Source: an uncultured Opitutia bacterium
GTDB taxonomy: Bacteria > Verrucomicrobiota > Verrucomicrobiia > Opitutales > Opitutaceae
NCBI GenBank assembly: GCA_903859715.1
Contig: CAIONS010000062.1
Location: forward strand, 62,001 to 126,000
Length of the DNA: 64,000 nucleotides
Reading direction: 5' to 3'
The notes under the pieces are model-generated. The model had not been told where the DNA came from. It did not search any database and worked only from the letters and a program-made list of their open reading frames with translations. The position numbers were made by a program, and so were the translations under genes. Shown one piece after another: positions 10,938 to 20,272 of this stretch (position 1 is the stretch's first letter; each line of letters opens with the position of its first letter).

Positions 10938-11399
10938 ATGTACAAGACCCGTTCATTACTCCTGTTAGCCGGGTGCCTGATGGCTACCCTTAGCGTTGTT
11001 GCAGCCACGCCCGTGCCGGCCAAGACCGTGCTCATCACCGCAAGTGACAGCCTGCGCTTCAGCGTCACGCGGATCGAGGCGGCGCCCGGGCAGACCTTGC
11101 AGGTTCAATTCCACAATGCCGGCACGTTGCCCAAAGACGTCATGGGTCATAACTGGATCCTGCTTAAGGCGGACCAGGATCCGGAAGCGTATGCCGCTGC
11201 CGCCATCGGGGCCAAGGCGGACAACTTCGAGCCCAAGGCGCTCCAAGGCCAGGTGCTGGCGGCAGTGTCGTTGCTGGGTCCGGGCGAGACGGGGGAGGTG
11301 ACGTTCACGGCGCCGACCAAACCCGGTAAGTATCCATTCTTATGCTCCTTTCCGGCCCACTTTGCCGCAGGGATGCGCGGCGTGCTGATTGTGCAGTAA
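10938..11399 (+). CDS. Azurin-like type I copper protein
   Basis: 153 residues with an N-terminal signal sequence (LLLLAGCLMATLSVVAA), so periplasmic. Cupredoxin ligands are visible: His in MGHNWILLK, then Cys, His and Met in FLCSFPAHFAAGMRG. The GHNW block and the GETGEVTFTAPTKPGKYPF strand match azurin. The C-to-M loop is C-x4-H-x4-M, one residue longer than azurin's C-x4-H-x3-M, which may shift the redox potential (inference). It lies 24 bp behind the cytochrome-porin gene and is its plausible periplasmic electron acceptor. Confidence 0.88.
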   Translation: MYKTRSLLLLAGCLMATLSVVAATPVPAKTVLITASDSLRFSVTRIEAAPGQTLQVQFHNAGTLPKDVMGHNWILLKADQDPEAYAAAAIGAKADNFEPKALQGQVLAAVSLLGPGETGEVTFTAPTKPGKYPFLCSFPAHFAAGMRGVLIVQ

Positions 11400-11565
11400 G
11401 GCGCGTTCCGGTGGTTGCGTTCACGGCGCGCCATGGCTGGCCGCGCGAGAATTGAGCGATCCGGTTTCAGCCGCCGACGGGCAAGCTGCTTCCATGACGC
11501 TGTCTCGCCCGGAACATGTTGACTCGGGTAGCGTCCGCCATTTTCCCAAGTGGCCCGACGATGCC

Positions 11566-12969
11566 ATGAGCGATTCCGATTCACATCTGACTTCAAGCCC
11601 CCCGCCCGTGTCATCCGGAAATGGCTCTCCACCCAAGACGGTGCGGGAATTGAGTGAGGCCGAGTCCGGCGAGGCCGCGTTCCGGCAGTTTTGGGCGGAT
11701 GCGCAGAAGCCCAACTGGGCCGACAAGTCCGTCGCTTCCCAGCGGCGCCTGGATTGGTGGCGTGATGCCAAGTTCGGCATGTTCGTGCACTGGGATCCTT
11801 CCAGCCTGGCGGCGAGCGAGATCAGCTGGAGCAAGCAGTTTTACGACGATACCGGCGAGCAGCTGCGGGACAACCCGCGCCCGAGCCCCGACCTGTATGA
11901 CGTCAGGGAGCACCGCTTCTGGCTCGAGTGGTTCAAGCCCGCCGTGCCCAGGGAGGTGTACGACAACCTCCACAAGTCATTTTATCCCGGCATGTTTGAC
12001 GCCGATAAATTCGTCGCCACCGCCAAGCAGGCCGGGATGAAGTACCTGATCCAGGTCACGAAGCATCACAACGGGTTCTGCATGTGGGACACCGCGTTCA
12101 CTGACCACAACGTGATGAACACCCCGTTTCGTCGCGACATCCTCGGTGAGATGGCCCGGGCCTGCGAGCGGGCGGGAATCAAGTTCGGCATCTATTACTC
12201 GCAGCGCGACTGGCATCATCCGGATTACGGCCCGGAGCGCATGGCGAAGTACAATGCGTACATGTATGACCAGATCCAGGAACTGCTGGTGAAGCTTCCC
12301 AGCATTTCCGCGATCTTCTTCGACACGGAGACTTATTATCCCTGGCAAATGTGGGACGGGGAAAACCTTTTCCGGATGATCCACCGGCTGCGGCCCGACA
12401 TCATCATCAATGATCGCTGCGGCGTGCCCTCGGATTTTGCCACGCCGGAGGAAACGATCGGGGCCTACAACCTGGAGCGCGACTGGGAGTCGTGCATGAC
12501 GTTCACGAGCTTCTGGTCATGGCACGGGTTTCAGACGCCGGTGATTCCCTATGAGGAATGCCTGTGGCGGCTCATCCGGTGCGCGGGGGGCAACGGCAAT
12601 CTGCTGATGAATGTCGGTCCGCTCCCCACGGGCCAGATCGATCCGCGGGAAGTCGACCGCCTGACGTGCGTGGGCGCCTGGCTGGCGGCGAACGGCGAGA
12701 GCATCTACGGCACGCGGGCCGGGCCGTTTCCTCCCGGCGATTACGGGGTGTCCACTCACCGGGGTGACACGATTTATGTGCATGTGCTGCACTGGCCGGA
12801 GGGCGACGTGAGCCTGCCGCCGCTGCCGGGCCGGGTGAAGTCAGCCCGGGTGATGTCGGGCGGGAAAGCCATCGTTCAGCAGACGAATGAAGGCCTGCGA
12901 GTTTCCGTTGCTCCAGCGGACCGTACGGAGCCGGATACGATTGTCGTCCTGGAACTGGTGTCCCAGTAG
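11566..12969 (+). CDS. GH29 alpha-L-fucosidase
   Basis: 467 residues from MSDSDSHLTSS; an in-frame ATG at 11494 is an alternative. GH29 blocks: WWRDAKFGMFVHWDPSS, YLIQVTKHHNGFCMWDT, IKFGIYYSQRDWHHPDYG, AIFFDTETYYPWQMW (the Asp in FFD is the expected nucleophile) and GNGNLLMNVGPLPTGQI. A small C-terminal beta domain ends the protein. It should remove alpha-L-fucose from glycans. No signal peptide is evident, which together with the GH38 enzyme suggests intracellular processing of imported oligosaccharides (inference). It is unrelated to the azurin gene upstream. Confidence 0.92.
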   Translation: MSDSDSHLTSSPPPVSSGNGSPPKTVRELSEAESGEAAFRQFWADAQKPNWADKSVASQRRLDWWRDAKFGMFVHWDPSSLAASEISWSKQFYDDTGEQLRDNPRPSPDLYDVREHRFWLEWFKPAVPREVYDNLHKSFYPGMFDADKFVATAKQAGMKYLIQVTKHHNGFCMWDTAFTDHNVMNTPFRRDILGEMARACERAGIKFGIYYSQRDWHHPDYGPERMAKYNAYMYDQIQELLVKLPSISAIFFDTETYYPWQMWDGENLFRMIHRLRPDIIINDRCGVPSDFATPEETIGAYNLERDWESCMTFTSFWSWHGFQTPVIPYEECLWRLIRCAGGNGNLLMNVGPLPTGQIDPREVDRLTCVGAWLAANGESIYGTRAGPFPPGDYGVSTHRGDTIYVHVLHWPEGDVSLPPLPGRVKSARVMSGGKAIVQQTNEGLRVSVAPADRTEPDTIVVLELVSQ

Positions 12970-13173
12970 GCACGCAAGCCGGCGGGAGAAACCCAGGAGG
13001 GTGTCCCAGTAACGGGAATCGGCGCACCGCTGTCCGTCGGATTTTTCCGCGGAGCTCAAATGAGTTAATTATTTCGGAAACTTTTTCGTTCTCGCTGGGT
13101 TATCCCTGCAGCCGTCGGGAGAAAAAGTAAATCAACCCAAACTGCTCCGCCTCTATCGCGGAGCCCGAATCCA

Positions 13174-13545
13174 ATGAAAACGACATCACTCCTTATCGGG
13201 ACCGCGCTCACATGCGCGACCCTCGCTGCCCCCGCTTTCGCCGCCACCGCCCATCCCATTGTTGACGGCCTCGCTCACGCCAATGTGGCGCGCATTGATC
13301 CGCCGCTGCTGACCCGGGTCGTCGGACCGACCGAGCTGTCGAGCCGCTACTACGGGACCGAGGTCACACTCCGGATGACAGTCGATGCCACGGGCGAGCC
13401 GCGGGACATCTCGGTCGACTCGCCGCGCGATCCCCAACTGGTGCGGGCCATGACGAAGGCCGTCGCCCAGTGGCGCTTCACGCCCGGCCGCAAGGACGGT
13501 TTGCCCGTTGCGACCAAGGTCGTGCTGCCGATCCGGCTCTCCTGA
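13174..13545 (+). CDS. Secreted TonB C-terminal-domain protein
   Basis: 123 residues with a clear signal peptide (TALTCATLAAPAFA). The rest is a single TonB C-terminal fold: GTEVTLRMTVDATGEPRDISV and AMTKAVAQWRFTPGRKDGLPV followed by TKVVLPIRL. It has no transmembrane anchor or proline-rich linker, so it is a stand-alone periplasmic TonB-like domain rather than a full energy transducer. A short stem (GCTCCGC/GCGGAGC) lies just before the start codon. Confidence 0.8.
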   Translation: MKTTSLLIGTALTCATLAAPAFAATAHPIVDGLAHANVARIDPPLLTRVVGPTELSSRYYGTEVTLRMTVDATGEPRDISVDSPRDPQLVRAMTKAVAQWRFTPGRKDGLPVATKVVLPIRLS

Positions 13546-13601
13546 AGAGCCGCGGCTGCATCAAACTCTCAGGCACCGACGGCTTGGACGGTCCAGCCTG
13601 G

Positions 13602-13639
13602 GGCCGGCCACGGGGTGCTCTTCACGGAGCACCCCTTGG
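13602..13639. terminator. Stem-loop between convergent genes
   Basis: GGGGTGCTC at about 13612 pairs with GAGCACCCC across a 6-nt loop, extended by GGCC/GGCC. It sits between the convergent TonB-domain and SUMF-like genes and could end both transcripts. There is no T-run. Confidence 0.45.
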
Positions 13640-13655
13640 CCGCGATCCCATAGTC

Positions 13656-14582
13656 TCAAGGCGGGATTTGAGTATTCCGCGGCGCTCTGACCAGCACGCA
13701 TCGCATGCCGAAATTAACGGCGCGCGTTTCTGGCGGGTCGAAATCGGCGCGGCGCGATAGCCGGAGGTCGGCCGCTGACGCGTTGTAGAACGAACCGCCG
13801 CGCAAGGAACGATGGCGGTGGTCGGGACCGGTCCAATCCTCGCACCATTGCCAGACGTTGCCGCTCATATCGTAGAGTCCGAACCGATTGGGCGGGAAAG
13901 ATCCGACCGGGGACGTCCGCGGATAGCCATCCGCGTAGTGGGGGATGACCGCGCCGTCAGACGGCCAGTCGTGATCATGTGCTTCCTCACCGGCGTAATT
14001 TCCGGATCCTGAAGGAGGGGGCCAGGTCGTGCCCCACGAATAAAGATCGGGCATCCGTCCACTTTTCTCCGCGGGCGTGGTGCCGGCTTCCAGAGGCAGA
14101 CCTGCGGCGAGGCTCCACTCGGCGTCGGTTGGGAGACGATAGCTTTCGTCCGCGGCAATGGCATGCTCCCGCTGTTCCTTCGCTGTGAGCCACGCGCAGA
14201 AGGCCCGGGCATCGTTCCAGTTGATGGAGCACACCGGGTTCAGGGGACCTTGGGGAAATCCCGGGGATTTCCAGGTCGCACCGGTTTCCTTCCAGCCCAG
14301 GGCAGTGATCGCCACGACGTGTTTCGTGGCATCGTCACCGGTGGCCGCTACAAACGCGGCAAAATCGCGGACGCGCGTATCCCAGACGCTGAACCACACC
14401 GACGTGCCTGGGACCGGCACAAAGCGCATCCCAAGACTGTTTTCGTAGACCACGGGAGGAGGCGGCGTGGCCCGCAGAGGAAGCATGCAGGCGGCTCCGA
14501 AGAAAATCACGGCGGCGAGTGCGCCCGGGACAAGGCCACGGCCGGTCGCTTGATGAAGTGAGAGATGGGCCGTTGGATTCAT
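13656..14582 (-). CDS. Sulfatase-modifying-factor (SUMF1/FGE)-like protein
   Basis: 308 residues with an N-terminal hydrophobic signal/anchor (ALAAVIFFGAACML). The FGE-sulfatase fold is indicated by ENSLGMRFVPVPGT, VCSINWNDARAFCAWLTAKE, SYRLPTDAEWSLAAG, SGNVWQWCEDW and RSLRGGSFYN, ending in NFGMRCVL. In true formylglycine-generating enzymes two cysteines follow the GGS block. Here that stretch (GGSFYNASAADLRLSRR) has none, so it is unlikely to oxidise sulfatase cysteines. It is more likely a structural or ligand-binding member, as with many bacterial paralogues. No sulfatase gene is nearby. Confidence 0.83.
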   Translation of the reverse strand: MNPTAHLSLHQATGRGLVPGALAAVIFFGAACMLPLRATPPPPVVYENSLGMRFVPVPGTSVWFSVWDTRVRDFAAFVAATGDDATKHVVAITALGWKETGATWKSPGFPQGPLNPVCSINWNDARAFCAWLTAKEQREHAIAADESYRLPTDAEWSLAAGLPLEAGTTPAEKSGRMPDLYSWGTTWPPPSGSGNYAGEEAHDHDWPSDGAVIPHYADGYPRTSPVGSFPPNRFGLYDMSGNVWQWCEDWTGPDHRHRSLRGGSFYNASAADLRLSRRADFDPPETRAVNFGMRCVLVRAPRNTQIPP

Positions 14583-14644
14583 GGCGGGAGAGTTACACTG
14601 AAGCAGGTTTCGTGCGCTCGATCGGAGGAAGCTGCGGGCGAGTG

Positions 14645-14705
14645 CGGCTCATCCGGAGGATTCGCCCTACCTTCCAAACCGGCGGGGTCAGCGACCCCGC
14701 TCTAC
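14645..14705. repeat. GGGGTC-GACCCC dispersed repeat
   Basis: The words CGGCTCATCCGGAGGATTCG, CCCTACCTTCCAAACC and GGCGGGGTCAGCGACCCC match 3735-3822 and 32320-32380. It lies between the chromate-transporter gene end and the SUMF-like gene start. Confidence 0.7.
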
Positions 14706-14745
14706 ATTCTTTGGAAATGATTGCGGAGCGATGGACGATCCTTCG

Positions 14746-15939
14746 TCACAGTGCCCAATGGCCTGCGGCGGCGGTCAGCAACACGACGGCCCAGGCCGGG
14801 ACCCGCCAGAGCTGGAGCAAGGCGAAAGCAATCAGCACGACGCCGATGTCGCGGAGATTGGTCACGCTTTCCTGCCAGACCGGATGGCAGAGCGCCGCGA
14901 ACAGCACGCCGACGACCGCGGCGTTGGCACCGCGGAGGGCGGTCTGGATTCCAGCCTTGCTGCGCAGGAGATTCCAGAAGGGCAGGGCGCCGCCGATCAA
15001 AAGCCACGCTGGCAGGAAAATGGCGAAGAGACATCCGAATCCACCCAGCCACGCCTGAGGGCCGCCCTTGATGACGGTGCCCAGGTAGGCGGCGAACGTG
15101 AAGAGCGGCCCCGGCATCGCCTGCGCCGCACCATAGCCCGCGAGAAACCGGTCATCACTGATCCAACCGGCCGGGACCACTTCGGCGCGGAGCAGGGGCA
15201 GCACGACATGTCCGCCGCCGAACACGAGTGCACCGGCGCGATAAAAGCTGTCGAAGACCCGCAGGGCGGGATTGCCGGCGGCCTTGGCGACGATGGGTAG
15301 TCCGACCAGCAGCAGCCCGAACATCACGAGCGCCAGCGCCGCCCACACATGCTGCCGGGCGATGGCGACTGGCTCCGATTTCACGGTCGGCTGGGTCTCC
15401 CTGCGATACAGCCACCAGCCGGCGAGCGCTCCGGCGGCAATCACGCCGATCTGCAAGGCGGCGCCGGGCACGGCCAAGACGACAGCGGCGGCCAGCAGCG
15501 CCAGCGCGAGACGGGGCAGGTCGGGGCAGAGTTTGCGACCCATGACCCAGACGGCCTGCGCGACGACGGCGACCGCCGCCAGCCTGAGCCCATGGAGCCA
15601 GCCGGCGGCGCGGAGTCCGCTGACGGTGGAAATGCCATAGCCGAAGGCGATCATCAGCAGCGCCGAGGGCAGGGTGAAGCACAGCGAGGCGACCATCGCC
15701 CCGATGAGGCCGGCGCGCCGCTGACCGAGGGCAAACACGACCTGGCTGCTGGCGGGCCCGGGCAGGAACTGACACAGGGCCACCAAATCCGCGTACTCCG
15801 ATTCCTCCAGCCAATGCCGCCGCCGGACGATCTCCTCGTGAAAATAGCCGAGATGGGCCACCGGTCCGCCGAAGGAAGTCATGCCCAGCCGGAGAAAGAC
15901 CAGGGCGACCTCGGCGAGGGGGTGGGTTGGCTTGGGCAT
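14746..15939 (-). CDS. chrA: Chromate transporter family (CHR) membrane protein
   Basis: 397 residues from MPKPTHPLAEVALVFLRLG at 15939; the frame is open upstream but runs through a repeat. Two CHR half-domains are visible. The first has LGMTSFGGPVAHLGYFHEEI, EYADLVALCQFLPGPASSQV and the second AGALVFGGGHVVLPLLRAEV, FLAGYGAAQAMPGPLF. About ten hydrophobic spans are present. Family members export chromate with sulfate-like antiport. No chrB or reductase lies next to it, so another anion may be the real substrate. The symbol is by family only. Confidence 0.88.
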   Translation of the reverse strand: MPKPTHPLAEVALVFLRLGMTSFGGPVAHLGYFHEEIVRRRHWLEESEYADLVALCQFLPGPASSQVVFALGQRRAGLIGAMVASLCFTLPSALLMIAFGYGISTVSGLRAAGWLHGLRLAAVAVVAQAVWVMGRKLCPDLPRLALALLAAAVVLAVPGAALQIGVIAAGALAGWWLYRRETQPTVKSEPVAIARQHVWAALALVMFGLLLVGLPIVAKAAGNPALRVFDSFYRAGALVFGGGHVVLPLLRAEVVPAGWISDDRFLAGYGAAQAMPGPLFTFAAYLGTVIKGGPQAWLGGFGCLFAIFLPAWLLIGGALPFWNLLRSKAGIQTALRGANAAVVGVLFAALCHPVWQESVTNLRDIGVVLIAFALLQLWRVPAWAVVLLTAAAGHWAL

Positions 15940-15993
15940 GAAGAACTCGTGTTGGCGCAATGGCGGCGGGTTGTCAGAGAAATTCGGGGTGTT

Positions 15994-16069
15994 GGTAGCA
16001 GCCGACGTGAGGAGGCTGGGTTTTGCGGCGAACAGAGAGTTTCCCAGCCTCCTTACGTCGGCTGCTACC
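15994..16069. repeat. Inverted repeat, AGCAGCCGACG family (short form)
   Basis: GGTAGCAGCCGACGTGAGG (15994 on) through CTGGG at 16020 is mirrored at 16043-16069 (CCCAGCCTCCTTACG onward). The arms are 27 nt with one mismatch around a 22-nt centre. A longer copy with a nested second palindrome occurs at 19796-20013. Confidence 0.9.
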
Positions 16070-16121
16070 AACCCCGGCGTCGGGGGTTGAAAATTCCCCG
16101 AGCCCCTGCCACGGCTCACGC

Positions 16122-16976
16122 ATGGCGATTGATACCCAGGCTTTTCGTCTCCTGCTGGCCGCACGCAAAACAGGAGCTGACTTCAGTCGCACCGTCACGT
16201 TTGGCCGGCAGAGTTTCTATCCCAAGCCCGGCCACGCCACCCGGGCGCTGGCGCGGTCGAATGTAGGGATCACGCCGGCTCAGATCGGCCCGGTCCGGCA
16301 TTGCTACGGTGAGACGTTCCTGAAGGCGCTGGGAGCGCAGACGGTCGATTCGATCGATGCCTCCGGTTACGAGGGGGCGACGCTGGTGCACGATCTCAAC
16401 CAGCCGGTTCCGTCCCAGCTTCACGGCAAGTACACGCTGGTCTACGACGGCGGCACAACCGAGCACGTCTTCCATTATCCGCAGACGCTGCTCAGCGCGA
16501 TGCAGCTGCTGGCGGTGGGCGGGCATTTCGTGAGCATCACGGCGGGCAACAATCTTTCCGGGCACGGGTTTTATCAGATCAGCCCGGAGCTTTTCTTCCG
16601 CGTTTTCAATCCGGCGAATGGCTTTGAAACCGTGGCCGTTTTGTTGGCCGACGGCCGGCCGGGCGGACGGTTTTACCGGGTGGCCGATCCGGCAGTCCTG
16701 AAGGAGCGAATCGAGTTCACCACGAGCAAACCCTTCCTTGTGGCCGTGATCGCGCGCAAAGTCGCCGAGACCGGCGCGTTGCAGGCGGCTCCGCAGCAAA
16801 GCGATTACGCGCAGGCCTGGCGGGGCGCGGGCGCCAAGCCGCCGGCGACCAAGCTCGGCCGTGAGGCCAGGCGCGTTCTGAGCCAGCTGCGGCTGTGGCT
16901 GGGGCGGCGTTTTTATCTACCCTGGCAGAGTCGCGGGATCACGGCGCTGAGCGACGAGCAGCTGTACTCGCTCTGA
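16122..16976 (+). CDS. Class I SAM-dependent methyltransferase-like protein
   Basis: 284 residues starting MAIDTQAFRLLLAARKTGADF at the first ATG after the repeat. The block DSIDASGYEGATLVHDLNQP followed by YTLVYDGGTTEHVFHYPQTL and LLAVGGHFVSITAGNNLSGHG resembles a Rossmann methyltransferase core: an acidic loop after strand 2, then a D-G-G-T-T-E strand-4 motif. The glycine-rich strand-1 motif is weak or absent, so catalytic status is uncertain. Related proteins often sit in polysaccharide loci. None is adjacent here. Confidence 0.6.
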   Translation: MAIDTQAFRLLLAARKTGADFSRTVTFGRQSFYPKPGHATRALARSNVGITPAQIGPVRHCYGETFLKALGAQTVDSIDASGYEGATLVHDLNQPVPSQLHGKYTLVYDGGTTEHVFHYPQTLLSAMQLLAVGGHFVSITAGNNLSGHGFYQISPELFFRVFNPANGFETVAVLLADGRPGGRFYRVADPAVLKERIEFTTSKPFLVAVIARKVAETGALQAAPQQSDYAQAWRGAGAKPPATKLGREARRVLSQLRLWLGRRFYLPWQSRGITALSDEQLYSL

Positions 16977-16981
16977 ACCTT

Positions 16982-17045
16982 GGAGCCGCGGCGCCCCGCC
17001 GTGGTTATAAGTCGGTCCGCGGCGGGGGCGCCGCGGCTCCATTTT
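16982..17045 (+). terminator. Strong GC stem-loop followed by ATTTT
   Basis: GGAGCCGCGGCGCCCCGCCG (16982-17001) pairs almost fully with the segment ending CGCCGCGGCTCC at 17040, then ATTTTGC. It is placed directly after the methyltransferase-like gene and 140 bp before clpB, so it is a likely rho-independent terminator. It could also be a dispersed repeat, as a similar phrase recurs near 26020. Confidence 0.7.
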
Positions 17046-17187
17046 GCTCAGGTTTGAGGCGCGGCCATTGTGGCGCGGGGTGTGACAATAGGCTGTGTCG
17101 TTTGACCCTTTTGCGGGTCAGAGAGGAGGCCCCTCCGGGCTAAGCGGGCCGTTTGAATTGGAACGGACCTTGCGTAAGGTGCTCATC

Positions 17188-19773
17188 ATGGATTCCGCCA
17201 AACTCACCGTCATGTCGCGCCAGGCGATCACTGACGCCCAAAATCTCGCCCGCCGCCTCTCGCACAACGAGGTGGAAACCTGGCATGTGCTCGCCGCGCT
17301 CATCGGGCAGGAAAACGGCATCGTCCCGGGCCTGCTCGAGAAGATGTCGGTCACGCCCAGCGCCGTCCAACTCGCGGTCGAACGCGAACTGGAGCGGCTG
17401 CCGAAGGTTTCCGGCAGCGTGGACACGTCCAAAATTTACGTCACCCAGTCCGTCAACGAGGTGCTCACCCGCGCCGAGGACGAGGCCAAGTCGCTCAAGG
17501 ATGATTTTGTCTCCGTCGAGCATCTGCTCCTCGGCCTGCTCGATGTCGCCAAGCCCGACGCGTTGAAGAAGCTCTTCAAGAGCTTCGGCCTCGACCGGGC
17601 GAAAGTACTGACGGCCCTCAAGGAAGTCCGCGGCAGCCAGCGTGTGACGACGGACAACCCCGAGGCGACCTATGAGTCCCTCGAGAAATACGGCATCGAC
17701 CTGGTCGCACAGGCCCGGAAGGGAAAAATGGATCCCGTGATCGGGCGCGACGACGAGATCCGCCGCACGATCCGCATCCTTTCGCGCAAGACGAAGAACA
17801 ACCCCGTGCTCATCGGCGAACCCGGCGTCGGCAAGACGGCGATCGTCGAGGGCCTGGCCCAGCGCATCCTGCGCGGCGACGTACCCGAGGGCCTGAAGGA
17901 CAAGACGATTTTCTCCCTCGATATGGGATCCCTCGTCGCCGGCGCGAAGTACCGCGGCGAATTCGAGGAACGCCTCAAGGCCGTGCTGGCCGAGATCAAG
18001 CAGAGCGAGGGCCGCATCATCCTCTTTATCGACGAGCTGCACGTGATCGTGGGCGCGGGCAAGACCGAGGGCGCGATGGACGCCGGCAACCTGCTCAAGC
18101 CCATGCTGGCGCGCGGCGAGCTGCATTGCATCGGCGCGACGACGCTCGACGAGTACCGCAAGTACATCGAGAAGGACGCCGCGCTCGAGCGCCGCTTCCA
18201 GCCGGTGGTGGTGGACCAGCCGACGGTGGAGGACGCCATCTCGATTCTGCGTGGCTTGAAGGAGCGCTTTGAGCTGCATCACGGCGTGCGCATCCAGGAC
18301 GCCGCGCTCGTCAGCGCCGTCACCCTTTCCAACCGCTACATCAGCGATCGTTTCCTGCCCGACAAGGCGATCGACCTGATGGACGAGGCCTGTGCGATGA
18401 TCCGCACCGAGATGGACTCGATGCCGCAGGAGCTCGACGAGCTCACGCGCCGCGTGCTCCGGCTCGAGATCGAGGAGACCGCGCTCGCAAAGGAAAAGGA
18501 CGACGCGAGCAAGCGCCGGCTCGAATCCCTGCGCAAGGAACTCGCCGAAGCCAAGGAAAAGGCCAGCGGGATCAAGCTGCATTGGGAAAAGGAGAAGGCG
18601 TCCGTCGACAAGGTCCGGAAGCTCCGTGAGAACCTCGAGGCCGCGCGCCTCGAGATGGAGAAAGCCGAGCGCAGCTACGACCTCAACACGGTCGCCCAGC
18701 TCCGCCACGGCAAGATTCCCCAGCTGGAGGCCGAACTGAAGAAGCTCGAGAAGGCCGGCAACTCCACAACTCTGTTCAAGGAAGAGGTCTCCGAGGAGGA
18801 GATCGCCGAGGTCGTTTCCAAATGGAGCGGCGTGCCGGTCACGCGGCTCGTCGAAGGTGAGAAGCAGAAGCTGCTGCGCCTCGAGGAGGTGCTACATGAG
18901 CGCGTTATCGGCCAGCAAGAGGCGGTGTCATTGGTCACCGACGCCATCCTGCGCGCGCGCAGCGGCATCAAGGATCCGCGCCGCCCCGTCGGCAGCTTCC
19001 TGTTCCTGGGCCCCACGGGTGTCGGCAAGACCGAACTCGCGAAGACTCTCGCCGAGACCCTGTTCGACACCGAGGCCGCGATGGTGCGCATCGACATGTC
19101 CGAATACATGGAGAAGCACAGTGTCGCCCGCCTGATCGGCGCGCCGCCAGGCTATGTCGGCTATGACGAGGGCGGGCAGCTCACCGAGGCCGTGCGGCGC
19201 AAGCCCTACGCCGTGATCCTGTTCGACGAGATCGAGAAGGCGCATCCGGACGTGTTCAACGTGCTGCTGCAGGTGCTCGACGACGGCCGCATCACGGATG
19301 CGCAGGGGCGTACCGTGGATTTCAAGAACACGATCATCATCATGACCTCGAACCTGGGGTCGCGTTACCTGCTGGAGGGTGTGACCGGGGACACGATTCC
19401 CGAATCCGTGCGCGAGAGCGTCATGGCGGAGCTGCGCAAGTCGTTCCGGCCGGAATTCCTCAACCGCATCGACGAGACCATTCTCTTCAAGCCGCTGACC
19501 CTCGATGAGATCACGACCATCGTCGACCTGCTGCTCGCCGACCTGAACAAACGGTTGGCAGAGCGCCGGGTTACCGTGGTCTTGGACAAAAAGGCGAAGG
19601 AGTGGGCGGCGGAAAAGGGCTACGACCCGGTCTTCGGCGCACGGCCCCTGAAGCGTTTCCTGCAGCGGAACATCGAGACCAAGCTCGCCCGCGCGCTCAT
19701 CGGCGGCGAGGTGGCCGAGGGCGGCGAAGTGAAGTTCACGGTCAAGGATGACGCGTTGATCATGAAGGCTTAA
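17188..19773 (+). CDS. clpB: ATP-dependent disaggregase ClpB
   Basis: 861 residues from [20 protein letters not shown], the usual ClpB length. Domains in order: Clp N-domain (1-150); AAA-1 with Walker A GEPGVGKT near residue 211 and the [21 protein letters not shown] block; a middle coiled coil (about 405-525) rich in Lys/Glu; AAA-2 with GPTGVGKT near residue 608, [20 protein letters not shown] and sensor [11 protein letters not shown]. It unfolds aggregated proteins together with DnaK. It lacks the IGF/L loop needed for ClpP docking, in line with ClpB. No sigma-32-like or CIRCE element is obvious upstream. The gene ends just before a large composite repeat. Confidence 0.97.
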   Translation: MDSAKLTVMSRQAITDAQNLARRLSHNEVETWHVLAALIGQENGIVPGLLEKMSVTPSAVQLAVERELERLPKVSGSVDTSKIYVTQSVNEVLTRAEDEAKSLKDDFVSVEHLLLGLLDVAKPDALKKLFKSFGLDRAKVLTALKEVRGSQRVTTDNPEATYESLEKYGIDLVAQARKGKMDPVIGRDDEIRRTIRILSRKTKNNPVLIGEPGVGKTAIVEGLAQRILRGDVPEGLKDKTIFSLDMGSLVAGAKYRGEFEERLKAVLAEIKQSEGRIILFIDELHVIVGAGKTEGAMDAGNLLKPMLARGELHCIGATTLDEYRKYIEKDAALERRFQPVVVDQPTVEDAISILRGLKERFELHHGVRIQDAALVSAVTLSNRYISDRFLPDKAIDLMDEACAMIRTEMDSMPQELDELTRRVLRLEIEETALAKEKDDASKRRLESLRKELAEAKEKASGIKLHWEKEKASVDKVRKLRENLEAARLEMEKAERSYDLNTVAQLRHGKIPQLEAELKKLEKAGNSTTLFKEEVSEEEIAEVVSKWSGVPVTRLVEGEKQKLLRLEEVLHERVIGQQEAVSLVTDAILRARSGIKDPRRPVGSFLFLGPTGVGKTELAKTLAETLFDTEAAMVRIDMSEYMEKHSVARLIGAPPGYVGYDEGGQLTEAVRRKPYAVILFDEIEKAHPDVFNVLLQVLDDGRITDAQGRTVDFKNTIIIMTSNLGSRYLLEGVTGDTIPESVRESVMAELRKSFRPEFLNRIDETILFKPLTLDEITTIVDLLLADLNKRLAERRVTVVLDKKAKEWAAEKGYDPVFGARPLKRFLQRNIETKLARALIGGEVAEGGEVKFTVKDDALIMKA

Positions 19774-19795
19774 CGCAACGCTTCCAGCCCGGGAT

Positions 19796-20013
19796 GTAGC
19801 AGCCGACGTGAGGAGGCTGGGGCTCACTTGGGTCAATCCACCCGGAAAGGTTGGCCACAAAAAGGCACAAGTTTCCAAGGCCGCCGCTCGACTCGCGAGC
19901 GCGCCTATCGGCGCAATGGCGGCTCCTTCGCAGTCCTGGCACCCTTGTGCCTCTTCGTGGCCAACCCTTCCGGGCTCAAAACCCTGCCCCAGCCTCCTCA
20001 CGTCGGCTGCTAC
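19796..20013. repeat. Nested double palindrome, AGCAGCCGACG family (long form)
   Basis: The outer arms are those of 15994-16069: GTAGCAGCCGACGTGAGGAG at 19796 is mirrored by the segment ending at 20013. Inside lies a second inverted pair with another word: CCGGAAAGGTTGGCCACAAA (about 19849) mirrored by the segment ending AACCCTTCCGG (about 19975). Its CACAAAAAGGCACAAG arm has a 9-nt step. The core has further GC palindromes. The structure suggests one element inserted into the centre of another. Confidence 0.88.
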
Positions 20014-20272
20014 GGCTCGGTTGGCGGCATTCCGTGGTGGCCCGTTAAATCTCGCTTCCCCCCGGGCAAATCCGCGAGGATGGGGCTAATTGTGAAATTA
20101 ACTGACCACTGTGTCCCGGGCCGGCAGGCAGTTCCGCAGAGCGGAGCAAAAACGCGGAATTTCCGCGGGCTTGGCCGCGCGCAGGTCCGGGCGCTGAAAT
20201 CCGCCGGTTTTGCACCGGAAAATCCGCCGGATTCGGAACTGGAAAGTGGGTTCACGGTCACGTTCGCCGTCC
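20014..20272. other. Upstream region of the glucan operon
   Basis: About 260 bp between the nested repeat and opgG with no gene seen. A relatively AT-rich patch (GGGGCTAATTGTGAAATTAA, near 20081) is a plausible promoter region, but no consensus can be assigned. Confidence 0.35.

Noticed and set aside
13545-13580. Part of a glycine riboswitch (AAACTCTCAGGCACCGAC resembles the aptamer's 3' half)
   Set aside because: The matching 5' GGAGAG half and the second stem are missing, the site lies between the ends of two convergent genes, and no glycine gene follows. Chance similarity is more likely.
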